In this document: positions 1 to 12,757 of the stretch, in pieces | How the letters are laid out: each line of letters starts with the position of its first letter | How positions within the stretch are numbered: the stretch's first letter is position 1 | DNA from: Brasenia schreberi | Taxonomy: Eukaryota; Streptophyta; Magnoliopsida; Nymphaeales; Cabombaceae | Assembly (NCBI GenBank): GCA_036023115.1 | Contig: JAYKKT010000059.1 | Coordinates: forward strand, 9,187,001-9,251,000 | Length of the DNA stretch: 64,000 nt | Direction: 5' to 3' | Notes under the pieces: generated by a model | The model's input: the letters and a program-made list of their open reading frames with translations, nothing else | What the model was told of the DNA's origin: nothing | Databases searched by the model: none | Made by a program: the position numbers and the translations under genes

Positions 1-966
1 TCTTAGTTGCATTCATGTTATATTTGTGTATATATGTGCAATATATAACTTATTATATAAAAATGTATTATGACCTCTTTTAATATATTAAGGTCTTCAA
101 AATTGTCACATACATTATCATATTTCTCCACACTATTCATTTGACTCACTCTAAATATTCAAACCATCTTAGACACGTCGCTCATAATTAGAAATGACAA
201 CTTCAACCAAGGTGCAATACCGAAATGACTCCATTGGGATGGTTGAGAACCCACCTCTTGTAGGGGTAAGTAAGGTCGGGTTTTGAATAAATGCAATGTT
301 GTGTGTGTTTCTTAGTTACATATTGGAGAAATATGGTAAATGATAGGGTTTAGACAATATGAAAATATGAGAGGTGAGAAAATATATGATGTAGATGACA
401 TATATGAATAGTCATTGTGACCACACAATATAAAGTTAATGTAATTTATGATGTTTGATCCATGAAACAATGTGATATTATTTAAAAAATATTTTCACAT
501 AATCTTTTCTGAGTATTGGGTGGGGTACAATCTAAAAAATCACAACACATTGCCATTTCTGTCATTTTGGTGTATCACCAACTTCTCTCTTTTAGCCTTG
601 TTACTTGTTTGGTTATCTCTATTATTTATATATTTAATTTGTTTTTTGAGAGTATTTTTTATTTTCAAAAGAGAAAGTGGGACTTAGGTGATAAAAGTGT
701 GGTTTTGGTCACACATTGGATAGCATCCCATTCATTGGGCACCTATTTAGCGGAGCTTCCAAAAGACCAAGCTACTCGTAGATCAGCTTGTTCATGTTCG
801 GTTACCGTGACTGATTTGAGCATGAATAGTATGTTTTCAATTATACTAGACTAGTAGACATTGCCACAAAAGATAATCTGTTCATGAATTGTTCATCGCT
901 TCATAAATACACACACACACATATATATATACATACATACACACACATAGAGAGAGAGAGATATAA
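1..966. other. AT-rich upstream DNA, no gene recognised
   Basis: I see no homology or credible gene here. Open frames around 472-854 have no recognisable protein features. Short CA, TA and GA runs occur near 909-962. Confidence 0.5.
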
Positions 967-1310
967 CAGTAAATGCATAATATTTTTTGGTACATAATCT
1001 TCTATAAAAAGTTCCACCATTTGATCTTCATAACACACATATATAGAAAGAGATAGTAGTAAATGCATAATAGTTTTTGGTACATAATCTTTTGTAAATA
1101 TAGTAGTAAATGCATAATAGTTTTTGGTACATAATCTTTTATAAATATTTCCACCTTGAGGTGATAAAGCAAAAAATATTTACAAAAGTATAATGGTACT
1201 GTTTACTTTTTAATTCACATTTTCATCGTTCATCATGTCAATCGAAAAATGAAGATATTTATACAAGATTATGCACTAAATACAATATGCATTTACCACT
1301 ACCTCTATCT
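967..1310. repeat. Foldback repeat with tandem arm (MITE-like)
   Basis: A unit of about 47 bases containing AGTAAATGCATAATAG and GGTACATAATCTT occurs near 967, 1054 and 1101. Its diverged reverse complement lies at about 1249-1310 (AAGATTATGCACTAAATAC and GCATTTACCACTACCTC). The arms could pair around a loop of roughly 100 bases. No protein is encoded. It is probably a non-autonomous DNA transposon, but the superfamily cannot be assigned from the ends. Confidence 0.5.
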
Positions 1311-1394
1311 ATTATATTATATATAGTGGTCCGTGCTTAATCCCAATCGCTTAAACATTCTCAAATATCTTCACCATCTGATTGGCACAATCAA

Positions 1395-1925
<531 letters not shown>

Positions 1926-2629
1926 ATATGTATGTCTCTCTCTATATATATTATAAAAGTTGCTATAACTTTTTATAGATGGATCAGGTTGACCCATGTC
2001 CACATGGGATCAAACTCTGATTCTCGGACTACATGAGAATCTCATTCTGCATACGAGCTAGATTAAGCAAAAATATGAGTTTGGTCATTAATGATACGAA
2101 AAGGAAATTAGTGCACGTTTCATTCAGTTGTCCAGTTGTAGCCTCGTAGAACCTTAGTTCCACATCACTAATCTTTCCAGGGAAGGTTGACAATGGTCCA
2201 ATTCGCACCATGCCCAAACCCATCCTGCATTAAAACAGTCATTTAGAACCAACCCGAATTCATATGAGGGGTCTCAAGATTCAAAACTCACACCTTCACT
2301 AATGGGATTTGAACTAGTCTGGTCTAAAAGATACCATATAATGATGGGTTCTCTTAAACCAAAAGCAATCTGCTGGACGATATGCATAACTCTCCTTAAG
2401 AAATTGAAAATGACGAAGAAGAGAGACTGAACTGCTCAAGTTATATATAAATAATGAGATCAATAAGGAAGACGACCTATTAGTTATGAATAACTTGCAA
2501 ATGCATGAGGACCACCTTCACATTTAGGAGGAAGTACTTATCTTTTGTTAAGAAGGTCATGAATCCTAATAGCGATGTTCTTACACAAGTGGAAAATGTA
2601 GTATCACAGGCCATTGCCTCATCTGTATA
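1926..2629. other. No feature recognised
   Basis: AT-rich DNA with short scattered frames on both strands. None shows a recognisable domain. Confidence 0.4.
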
Positions 2630-3010
2630 AAAAAATGAGTGAGGATGGTTTATAACCCAACCCTGGCCCGGACCCATCCGCTTGACAGACCCACCGGCCC
2701 GTAGTTGCACGGGCGGGTCAGGATAAACGTAGTCCGGGTCGGTTGCCATGGTTATATGGAAGTAGACAAGGCCGGTTCTAGGTAAACCAGGATTACACTG
2801 ACCTCGGTTTCGGTTAAAGTTCTAAATTAGTGGTTTAAAATTAGGGTTTCAGTGGGATTACATGAAAGGTGAAATTGGAACGGCTGGGACCCGGGTGGTT
2901 CCCAATTTTGGGTCCGATTAGATCAATGTTAATTTCGTTTCGGTTTTTGGCCCAGCTCGATTATGGTTGAAACGGCTGGGTCGGTTCTAAATTGGCTGGA
3001 AGCATTAGGA
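2630..3010. repeat. Degenerate GC-richer repeat of the GTAGACA-end family
   Basis: This patch is rich in GGTCGG, CCGGCCC and GGTTCTA motifs. GTAGACAAGGCCGGTTC near 2763 resembles the ends of sequences near 30415 (reverse strand) and 52111. It is probably a decayed non-autonomous transposon. Element limits are unclear. Confidence 0.35.
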
Positions 3011-3179
3011 TGACCACGAGATCACTTTAATGTCAAGCTATTGCGTACATGGGAGCCAAATTACATAGGCAAACGTGGCGGCAAATTGTTCGCGGCTTCT
3101 TTTTTGGATGGTTTTTTGAGTTGAACGAAATTATCGTATGACGAAATTTAGTTTTATTTTCACCAGAATATGCATACCC

Positions 3180-3420
3180 CTTCTCACGTATAGGGTCGCA
3201 CCGCAATCATCGTCTCCGTCGTCATCCGGTGCTGCTAGAGTCGTCCGGCGCCGGTTTTCGGTGAGGTTCCTGGTGGCGATCGCGATTTTTTTTACCATGC
3301 AGCAGGGACTTTTCTAGCGACGAGATCGTGAATGGTGCGATTTTGATCGTCGAGCTTCGGGTTCGTCCCTCTGCCGCTTCTTAAAACCCCTAATTTTATC
3401 GTTTGTTTGCGCTTTCTTGA
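3180..3420 (+). promoter_or_regulatory. CpG-rich island, candidate promoter and 5' UTR exon of the WDR48-like gene
   Basis: This stretch is unusually rich in CG dinucleotides (CGTCTCCGTCGTCATCCGG, GTCCGGCGCCGG, GATCGTCGAGCTTCGGG) within AT-rich DNA. It has a telo-box-like AAAACCCCTAA near 3383, a motif common near plant transcription starts. The first coding exon, at 10805, begins at a good splice acceptor (TTTTGCCAG) and carries 11 untranslated bases before ATG. An upstream non-coding exon is therefore expected, and this island is the best candidate within 8 kb. The donor is not fixed; GGTGAGGT near 3259 is possible. Confidence 0.4.
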
Positions 3421-5656
3421 TGCGGAAGATGGATCCAAACCTAACTTTTAGAGAGCATAGGTCTATTTTTTTCCTAGCGAGAAATTGGAACTCCTAGATC
3501 CCCATAACCGCTCTCTCTCTCTCTATGTGTGTGTTGGTGTTATAAGTAGATATGCTTTCTGTATGCATATCTTATTAAATATGGTGTTCTCCAAGAGTGA
3601 AACTTTTATGATATAAGACTTAGCTGAAGGGAAAATTGATGACGACCATACAGATTTGTTCTCTAGTAATTCGGTCCTTTGCTTTTGGTGCAGAATATTC
3701 TCTTAAAGAGGCAATAAAGAAGCATTGGCTTCTTCAGATCTGGGTTTTACTATAAGGTGCCTTCCTTATTGGTGTATTTCGTATTTTATCACACTTTAGT
3801 CCTTTGCCTTTGACACTGTCATCTTTGCATGCTGTATTTGGTTCAAAGTGGTACAAGTTTATATAAACTATGCAAAGTTGTTTAGTTTGCGACGTTGGCA
3901 AATTTTATGCTTAAAATAATGACATAAAAGAATTTATGGCCATCCTACTGTCTTTTTTATTGGTTCATCCCATTGCCACCATTTATCACCGTCTTCCAAG
4001 GTTAGGGGCTGCCCTTGTGTTCGTAATAGGAGCATCCACCTTTATAGGCTTATAGGGGTATCCTTTGTTGGCTTATAAGTTCTTACACCGGTTCTACAAG
4101 TTATAAGCAACCGCCAACCACCACCACTTCCAATTAAGGTTAGGATTCTGGTTGGTAGTAGCCTATAGCGTGTTCCTGGGGCAACACCCATTGAAGAGGG
4201 CATCTGATTTCTAGCACTCATTAAATTGGTGATCTCCATCTGCAGATATAGAAAGTTAAGGGATAATCCTTGCATCAACATGAAAGGAGTGAGTAAAAGA
4301 ATCACTTAAATAAGAAAGGTAGTTCCATTAGTTTAGAGTGACTATTGTGGTACTGATTGTAATCCAGAATCCTTCAAATAGTGTTCTAGGGATCCATGTG
4401 CCCTGATTCTATCTGTTGCATCATAACTATTCATCTTCTTGTTTTACCTAATTTGGGGTCCGAAGCTTCAATGATTAAGCAATCTGAAAAAAATATGATA
4501 CCTTTATCTCTTCCAGAGATATTTTTCTCTTTGAGCAGAAAATTTGGAGCAGAAGAGCATCAGTAACCTGAAATTGGAAAGTACTTCAGCCGATATGCTT
4601 AATGGGCTATATCGTTAGCAAAATTTGAAGTTAACTTCAAGCGTGACAAGAGAAGGTTGACCTTATTGTCAACATGGAGCACAAGACGATCCCATGTTTC
4701 AGTCATTTTGTTTAACTTCACGTCATCCTTCAAAATTGATTTTGTTAAAACCTACCTATGGGATACAAGAGTCTGTATTTCTCCGGACTATTATTTAGAC
4801 TCAAATGGGCAGACTTACTCTGGAATCCTGGATTCGGCCAAGGTGTTAGATGGTACATCCTGTAGGCATACTGCATACGCTAGTAAAACTTCATAAATAT
4901 ATGACAAAGCTGCAATATGGTGATATTTTGCTATGTTGAATGTTGATACTTATCTATCCTTTTCACCATGCTTCCAATTAATACCTCTTTTGCATTCCCC
5001 TTTTCTGACAAAAAATATTGACACACTTATTTGCTGTTGGGCAAATCATTGTAGTACTGAAGCGTGTTCACTTCTCAGAATTCTCAAACAAGAATTGTTC
5101 CTTGGTTTACAACCCTAGGATTAAATCTTCTTTTTTCCCCTTCAATCAAGCATCCTTTAAGAGAATGCCGAATTTTTCATGCTAGGAATTATGAGATGGA
5201 TAATATATGCAAGTTTTCTCCTTTTTGGTGATATATAGTGATCTTGATCACCTTCGAGTTGTTGCATTTCTTTTCATGAGAGGATTATGTGGAGAAGAGA
5301 TATACACTTTGATTTGGAAGCTTTCATCTAAGGTCTGCTGGTGGCAAGGATGCAAAAATTATCAAAGATCTAAGATGCAATGAACTTAAATTGTGCTCGA
5401 TTTTGTTATGGTTAACGATGCACTGTACATGTGAAGTAACAACATAACGGGCTAAAGAGCTTATAGGGTTATCCTCTGTCTTTTGGTTGCATGCCTGGTA
5501 TATACACCAGGAAAGTGGATATGTATGTGATATTGTGGACATTATTATAAAACTCAACAAAGATATCATAGTGTGTCAAGGTGGTATTTGTGGAAAATAT
5601 TCCAAATCCATTCCGAAAAGAGAAAATTACATGCGATGAAATTTATTTTGTTATTT
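3421..5656. other. Presumed intron in the 5' UTR, no gene recognised
   Basis: AT-rich sequence with a short CT run at 3511-3522. The frames near 4042-4305, 4657-4896 and 5324-5569 show no recognisable domains. Confidence 0.35.
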
Positions 5657-5753
5657 TAGATACCATGGTAAAAGAGAAAAAGAATCCATGTAGTCGGCCC
5701 CGTCTAGTATGGGAAAAGGCTTAGTTGTTGTTGTTGTATTGTAGATACCATGG
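5657..5753 (+). mobile_element. Very short 3'-end RTE insertion with target duplication
   Basis: The sequence 5669-5741 is only the terminal part of the RTE LINE found throughout the window: the end of the last codons, the conserved GTCTAGTATGGGAAAAGGC stretch and a (TTG)n tail. It is flanked by TAGATACCATGG at 5657-5668 and again at 5742-5753, a perfect 12-base target duplication. It is an extreme 5' truncation, dead on arrival. Confidence 0.7.
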
Positions 5754-8700
5754 ATTCTAAAAGTTATGAGAATTGGATTAGGGTGTTCCCTCTTAGCGAC
5801 GTACTGTAGAGCCCGAATGTAGTTAAAAGTAAGCAAGAGCGTCTACATCTTTGCCCGGAGGTATTGAATCAATTGCAGAGAGGGTTCCCACATTATGGAT
5901 GAGTATGGGTAAAAACGTTAGTCCCACTTCATTTTTGCCCGAATGTAGTGAACAAGTTACAATAAGGGTCTCCACATTTTCATAATGAACGGATGTGGAG
6001 GATAAGAAAGCTAGTCCTAGATAATAAGAGAAAGATTCACATTTTATGTTTACAAGAGACAAAGTGGGTTTGGAGATAAAGCAAAGGAGATTGGGAATAA
6101 AGGTTTTAAATTATAGTACTCGAGAAAGGAAAAGGCTCGAAATGGAGTTGGTATTATTATAAATAAAGATTTAAAGGATAGTGTAATAGATATACAACAA
6201 TATGGTGACCAAATTATGATAGTGAAATTAGTGTTAGGAGTAGAGACTTTAAATATAGTTTGTGCTTATGCACCCTAAGTATGATTAGAAGATAGTATAA
6301 AGAAAGGTTTTTTAGAGGAGTTATATAAGGTAATTCAAAGAATTCTACAAAGGGAGATGATTTGTTTGGGAGAAGACTTAAATGAACATGTCATTAAAGA
6401 GACATTAGGATATCAAGATATTCATGAAAACTATGGTTTTAGGGATATAAATGAGGAAGGTATGGAGATTTTAAATTTTGCTATGACTTTTGATCTCTTT
6501 AATGGGTGGTAAATCGGTAGGACCATATGATATTCCTATAGAAGTTTGAAAAATACTAGGAGACGTAGGAATCACTTGGCTCACTAGACTATTTAATGAA
6601 ATATGAAAAAACCAAAAGATGCTCGAGGAATGGAGAGCAAGTACACTTATACCCATATATAAGAACAAGGGAGACATTCAAAATTGTACGAATTATCGAG
6701 GTATCAAGTTAATGAGCCATACTATGAAATTGTGGGAAAGAATTATCGAACGTAGGTTAAGACAAGTTTCAAGTACAACAGAGAACCAATTTGGATTCAT
6801 GCTAGGCAGATCTACTGTTGAAGTGATTCACCTTTTGAGACGTCTTATGAAATATTTTAGAGCAAAAAAGAAAAACCTTCACATGATATTTATTGATCTA
6901 GAAAAAGCTTATGATAGGGTACCGAGGGAGGTTCTTTGGAGAACTTTAGAAAAAAGAGGTATCCCATTGACATACATTAACCTTATAAGAGACATGTATG
7001 ATGGTGCAAAAACATGTGTGAGGACTCATGAAAGAACTACAGACTTCTTTGAAGTTAATATTGGGTTACATCAAGGATCAACTTTAAGTCCATACTTATT
7101 TATAATGGTGATGGATGAGTTAACAAAACATATTCAAGATGAAGTACCTTGGTGTATGTTATTTACCGATGACATTATATTAGTGGAGGAGTCTAAGGAA
7201 AAAGTTAATAGAAAATTGGAGCTATGGAGAGAAACATTAGAAAGCAAAGGCCTCCGACTTAGTAGAACAAAGACAAAATATATGGAATGTAAGTTTGATC
7301 ATTTGACTACTTCAGAGGACATAGAAAGTAAAATTGGCACACATTGCATCCCCAAAAGGAAAGTTTTAAATACCTAAGGTCAATTTTTGAGAGTGATAGA
7401 AGAATTGATGGAGATGTTACGCATAGAATTAATGTTGGTTGGTTAAAATGGAGAGGAGCATTAGGTATTCTTTGTGATAAGAAGATACCATTAAAGTTAA
7501 AAGGTAAATATTATAGAGCAGCAATTAGGCCTGCCATGTTTTATGGTTCTGAGTGTTGGGCAGTTAATCATCAACATGTACAAAAGATGTCTGTGACAGA
7601 AATGAAGATGTTGAGATGGATGAGTGGTCATACAAGAAAAGACCGTATACATAATGAGGTTATTAGAAACAAATTAGGAGTGACACCAATAGAGGATAAA
7701 ATGAGAGAATATCGTTTAAGATGGTTTGGACACATAGAAAGAAGATCAAAAGAAGAACCCGTAAGAAGGTTAGAAAAACTAAATTTGAAAAGTATTAAAA
7801 GAGCTAGAGGACGACCACAAAAGTGTTGGGAAAGAAACAATAAAAAATGATATAACTTATTGTGAGTTATCTGCTAACATGGCACACGATAGGGATCTGT
7901 GGAAACAAAGAATCCATGTAGTCGACCCCGTCTAGTATGGGAAAAGGCTTAGTTGTTGTTGTTGTTGTTTTGATCTCTTTATAGCCAATACAATTTTTAA
8001 AAAACGAGATGAACATTTAATTACTTATAAGAGTGGCTTGTCACCAACACAAATTGCTTATTTTGTTTGTAAGAAAAAAGTTAGATTGTTTTGTAAATAT
8101 TGCAAGGTAATTCTAGGAGAAAGCTTTGCTACTCAACATCGACTTTTAGTAATGAATTTGCATGTCAAAAAGTGGACAAAGAAGAATAGAGTGCATAGTG
8201 CTATTTAAACTAGAGATGAAACATTGAATATGAGAAAAAAGATATATTTAAATATAAAGTTCTTCGGAATTATGTAGGTAAACCTTCTTATAAGTGAAAC
8301 CATATGACATATTAGAGAAGTGACAAAAGATGTGTTAGGCGAATCTAAGGGAGACGTAACGACACAAAAAGAAGCTTGGTGGTTGAGTGAAGTGGTGTAA
8401 GATAAAATGAAGACAAAGAAGGCATGTTACAAATTGCATTATGCTAAGAATACTGTAAAACTGTGGAGGCTTATAAGAAAGCAAGTAAAGAAGTGAAAAA
8501 GGTCGTTAGCAAAGCAAAAACTAAATTTTAGGAGAATTTATATAAAAACTTAATTCAAAAGAAGGTAAAACAAATATTTTTACTGGAACTAAAGCTAGAG
8601 ATAAGAAAACTAAGGATTTTGCTGTTGTTAGATGGATTAAAGATAGGATGAGAAGATTTTAGTGGTGAATGATGACATCAAAAAATAGATGGAAAATTAT

Positions 8701-10211
8701 TTATATAAGCTTTTTAATGAAAATATAGGTATTAGTATTAGCGTAGGAGAGTTAGCCAAATAAGAAAAGTATATAAACTGTAATTTCTATTGACGTATTC
8801 AAAAGAATGAAGTCAAAGAGGCTCTTAAATGTATGAAGGTTGGTAAATCTGTAGGATGAGAGAATATTCCTATAGAAGTATGAAAAATCCTAGGAGAGGT
8901 GGGACTCACTTGGCTCACAAAACTATTTAATAAAATATGGAGAACCTAAAAGATGCCTGAGGAGCAAGTATACTTATATCCATATATAAGAACAAGGGAG
9001 ATATTCAGAATTGTTCGAATTATCGGGGTATCAAGTTAACGAGTCATAATATGAAATTATAGGAAAGAATTATCGAAACGTAGGTTAATAGAAGTATCGA
9101 GTACAACAGAAAACCAACTCGGATTCATGCCCGACAGATCTACTATTGAAGTGATTCACCTATGGAGATGTCTTATGGAACATTTTAGAGCAAAAAGAGA
9201 ACCTTCGAAAATAGAGGTATCACATTGAGATACATAAATCTTATAAGAGACGTATACGATGGTGCAAAAATTTATTTGAGGACTCCTGAAAGAATGACAT
9301 ACTCTTTTGAAGTTAATATTGGGTTACACCATCGATGAACTTAAGTCGATATTTATTTATATTGGTCATTGATGAGTTAACAAAACATATTCAAGATGAA
9401 GTACCTTGGTGTGTTATTTGCATATGATATTGTGTTAGTGGATGAGTATTAGGAAAAAGTTAATATGAAATTGGAACTATGGAGAGAGACGTTAGAAAGT
9501 AAAGGCTTACAACTTAGTAGAACAAAGTCAAAATATATGGAATGTAAGTTTGATCATTTGGGTACTTCAGAGGACAAAGAAATTAAGATTGACACATAAT
9601 GCATCCCTCACAAGGAAAGTTTTATAAACCTAAGGTTAATTTTTCAAAGTTATGGAAAACTTGATGGAGATGTTACGCATAGAATTAATGCTGGTTGGTT
9701 AAAATGGAGAGGGACATAGTGATAAGAAGATACTATTAAAGTTGAAAGGTAAATATTATAGAGCAACGATTAGACCTTCTATGTTTTATGGTTTTGAGTG
9801 TTGGGCAATTAATCATCAACATGTGCAAAAGATGTCCGTAGCAGAAATGAAGATGTTGAGATGGGAGTGGTAATACAAGGAAAGGAAAGACTGCATACAT
9901 AATGAGGTTATTAGAAACCAATTGGGAGTAACACCAATAGAAGATAAAATGAGGAAAAATCGTTTAAGATGGTTTGAACATGTAGAAAAATGACCTAAGG
10001 ACACTCCCTAAGAAGATATGAAAAACTTGACTCCGAAAATGTTAAAAGAGGAAGAGGATGACCACAAAAGTGTTGAAAGAAATTATAAAGAATGATCTAG
10101 TTTATATTGAGTTAACTACTAACATGGCACATGATAGGGTTATGTAGAAACAATGAATCCATGTAGCCAACCCCATCTAGTATGGGAAAAAGCTTAGTTG
10201 TTGTTGTTGTT
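5754..10211 (+). mobile_element. Old RTE-clade LINE, interrupted by a younger RTE copy
   Basis: The outer copy occupies about 5754-6501 (5' leader and start of the endonuclease) and 7968-10211 (rest of endonuclease, reverse transcriptase and 3' tail). RTE elements carry one ORF with an apurinic-type endonuclease and a reverse transcriptase and move by target-primed reverse transcription. Recognisable pieces include the leader near 5860-5900, the endonuclease core near 6160-6480, and a decayed reverse transcriptase at 8800-9500. The tail ends in (TTG)n at about 10198-10211. Stops and frameshifts are everywhere, so this is an old dead copy in intron 1 of the WDR48-like gene. Confidence 0.8.
6502..7967 (+). 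mobile_element. 5'-truncated RTE LINE nested in an older RTE copy
   Basis: This copy starts inside the ORF just before the reverse transcriptase (GGKSVG motif) and runs to a (TTG)n tail at 7951-7967. Open frames at 6619-7377 and 7344-7850 carry RT motifs: [35 protein letters not shown] (motif A Asp), [14 protein letters not shown] (motif B). Motif C reads MLFTDD rather than the MLFADD of sister copies. The C-terminal part has [19 protein letters not shown] and [13 protein letters not shown]. The 14-base target duplication TTTTGATCTCTTTA lies at 6488-6501 and 7968-7981. A frameshift near 7370 splits the ORF. The copy is clearly younger than its host. Confidence 0.88.
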
Positions 10212-10804
10212 TGTATTTTCTATGTCATGATTTGTAATGACAATATCTCATGAAACTATAATAAAGCTCAGTTTTCACTTTTCTTAGTTATTAATCTCTA
10301 ATAAAGTAATAATAGTACTATACTTCTTTAAGTTGGGAGTTGAGAAATATTTAAAATTGTTAATGTAGAGTCAATCATCAGGTGTAGGAGTATCCAACAC
10401 CAATGCAGCGAATTATTAGAAGTGTCTGCCGCATATGTAAGAAGTGAAATGTTTGTTTGCTGCAAGTGTGGTTCTTAGGGTACAAATCTACAAAGAATAT
10501 TTTGTGATGCAGTTTAATTTTACATGTTCCGGACTAGTGTGTCATTATACCTTGTACAAGATCCACGAGTAAGTAGTCACCCCCTTTGTGATGGAACATG
10601 GTTTAGAGAGTGAGGTTTATATTAATTACCACTATTGTCAACGGCTGAGATTCTTATATCCTAGCTTTGTACTTTTCTTCCATGAGAAATATCAAAATTA
10701 GAAACTGTTTTTTCTTTTTATGAATACAAATTCATGGGCAAGTGTGGAATTTTCACAATCTTGATAGTGATGTTTGTGGACTTATGTTTTGGTTATTTTG
10801 CCAG
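10212..10804. other. End of presumed intron 1, no feature recognised
   Basis: AT-rich intronic sequence ending in a polypyrimidine-rich tract and the acceptor TTTTGCCAG before the first coding exon. Confidence 0.5.
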
Positions 10805-10914
10805 GTACTTACCCAATGCACCGTGTGGCAAGTACTGGGAATACATCAAACTCAACACGCCCTCGGAGGGAGAAGCGGTTGACGTATGTGTTGACAGGTT
10901 CTGATGATACAAAG
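10805..10914 (+). CDS. WDR48-like exon 1 (start codon)
   Basis: Acceptor TTTTGCCAG at 10804, then 11 untranslated bases and ATG at 10816. It encodes the conserved N-terminus [20 protein letters not shown] followed by RLTYVL, ending in DDTK at an AAG|GTCAGC donor. The homologue shares the MHRV start, which fixes the start codon. Confidence 0.88.
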
Positions 10915-12698
10915 GTCAGCAGCTCCTATACAATCAGGGCATCTGGATATTACTAAAATGGCATTGTTGACTGCACATATGTACATTTTTTCTTTACCAA
11001 TGAGTTTGATCTGAGATTCAATCAACTGATTTTAACTTTTAACTGCATTTTGTAGCATTGTGCGGGCATAAATTGCCTAGCTGTTTTACAGTCATCAATT
11101 GGTCAACATAACTATTTATTTAGTGGGAGTAGAGATGGAACACTAAAACGATGGGAATTGGTTGGAGATTCTGCAACTTGCACAGCAACGTTTGAGTCAC
11201 ATGTGGACTGGGTAACACCCTGTTTTCAACTTTTGTTTTCTCTTTCATTTTAACACAATTGGTATGCCATTTCTTTTCCCTGAAGTTAAACATGTGACTA
11301 CACCACATTGAGTTACAAGTTGGCACTCTAACGCAGTACTGATGGTTCTGCTTAGCTGAAACTTGACAAATGCCGAAAGGCCTTACTGTTTGTATGTCAC
11401 CACACTGATCTAAAACTTGGCATCCTAACCCACTAGTGATGATTCTGCTGCATCTAAGAACACATTTTATTTGATATTCTGCCTTTTGTAATTCATGTTT
11501 CTTATCTTTGGTAGTCTTAATTTGGCATTCAAAAACCAGGGATTATTAGGTTTTGATTTTGCTTGTTTCCATGTTTGTGCACATCAACTGTGGTTGGATT
11601 AATTCATACCTTATTAGCACCTGGGCAGTTCTAAGAAGTATTTATTATGTGTGTTCAAGTATTGAAAAGAAAAAACAAGCCTAACATGGCAATGATATGC
11701 TTCGACTCCATTCTTCTTTCTCTTCACGCTGGCATTTTCAGCATTCATTTCTTCGTTTATTGGTCTGTTAACTTTCTACTTCCTCCATTTTCATTTACTT
11801 AGTTTTACTTGAACTGAAGCGTTTTGCAAAACAAAATGCATGGTTTGGTCACGACAACTCTGTATCGTCGTGATGCATGTGTCTGTAATATCTTTTATAA
11901 AAGTGCATTCTAGTTGAAACTATAATATCTATTAATAATATTAAGAATGCCAGTTTGTAGATTTTCAAGTATCTGTGTCGTGTCAACTTGTGTCATACCG
12001 GACATAACAAAACATGTCAAGGTGGCATTTGCTTTTGCTTTTACTTTTGTTGATATAATTACCCAACCTAAGAATCTTGCTGCCATGCCACCTGTCCCAG
12101 GAGATATAGTTGGGTAGATGTTTCTTTGGACATGCTGTCAACTCCTGTAGCAAAATTGCTGTCTGCATCACCACTAACAACCTTTTTCTCTCCGATAAGT
12201 AAGATACGTTTCACTGCCAAACACCAACAATAAGATAAGTTTCAGCGCCAAGTTCCAAGAAGGTGCACCATATACATTAAGATGAGATGACGAATCCATA
12301 AGCTCAACAAATTCCAAAGTAACTACTGTAGAAAATTGCAAGGCCATACCAGTTGCTTAGCAGCTCGGACAGGATTTCCCTACCCCATCAAAAACACTTG
12401 GTACTTTTTGCTCCATACCAACGAAAAGTATTGCAAAAGGAGCGAAAACCACTACACAGTATTATTTATGGTATTTGCAGAAAACACTTGCTTATAATTC
12501 CTCCTGGATACCTCTCTATCCCAAGAACCTTGAAGGCTGTCACCTACAATTGCCTGCTCGATACTAGAGGTGCCAGCCCGGTTTTGCCCAATCCCAACCT
12601 TGGTGGGCCACAAAAAATGTGGGACGGCTGGTTTGGGCGACATTTTTGACAGGCTAGAATTTGGCTGGCCCTGCCCATATCACACTTTATATATAAAA

Positions 12699-12757
<59 letters not shown>

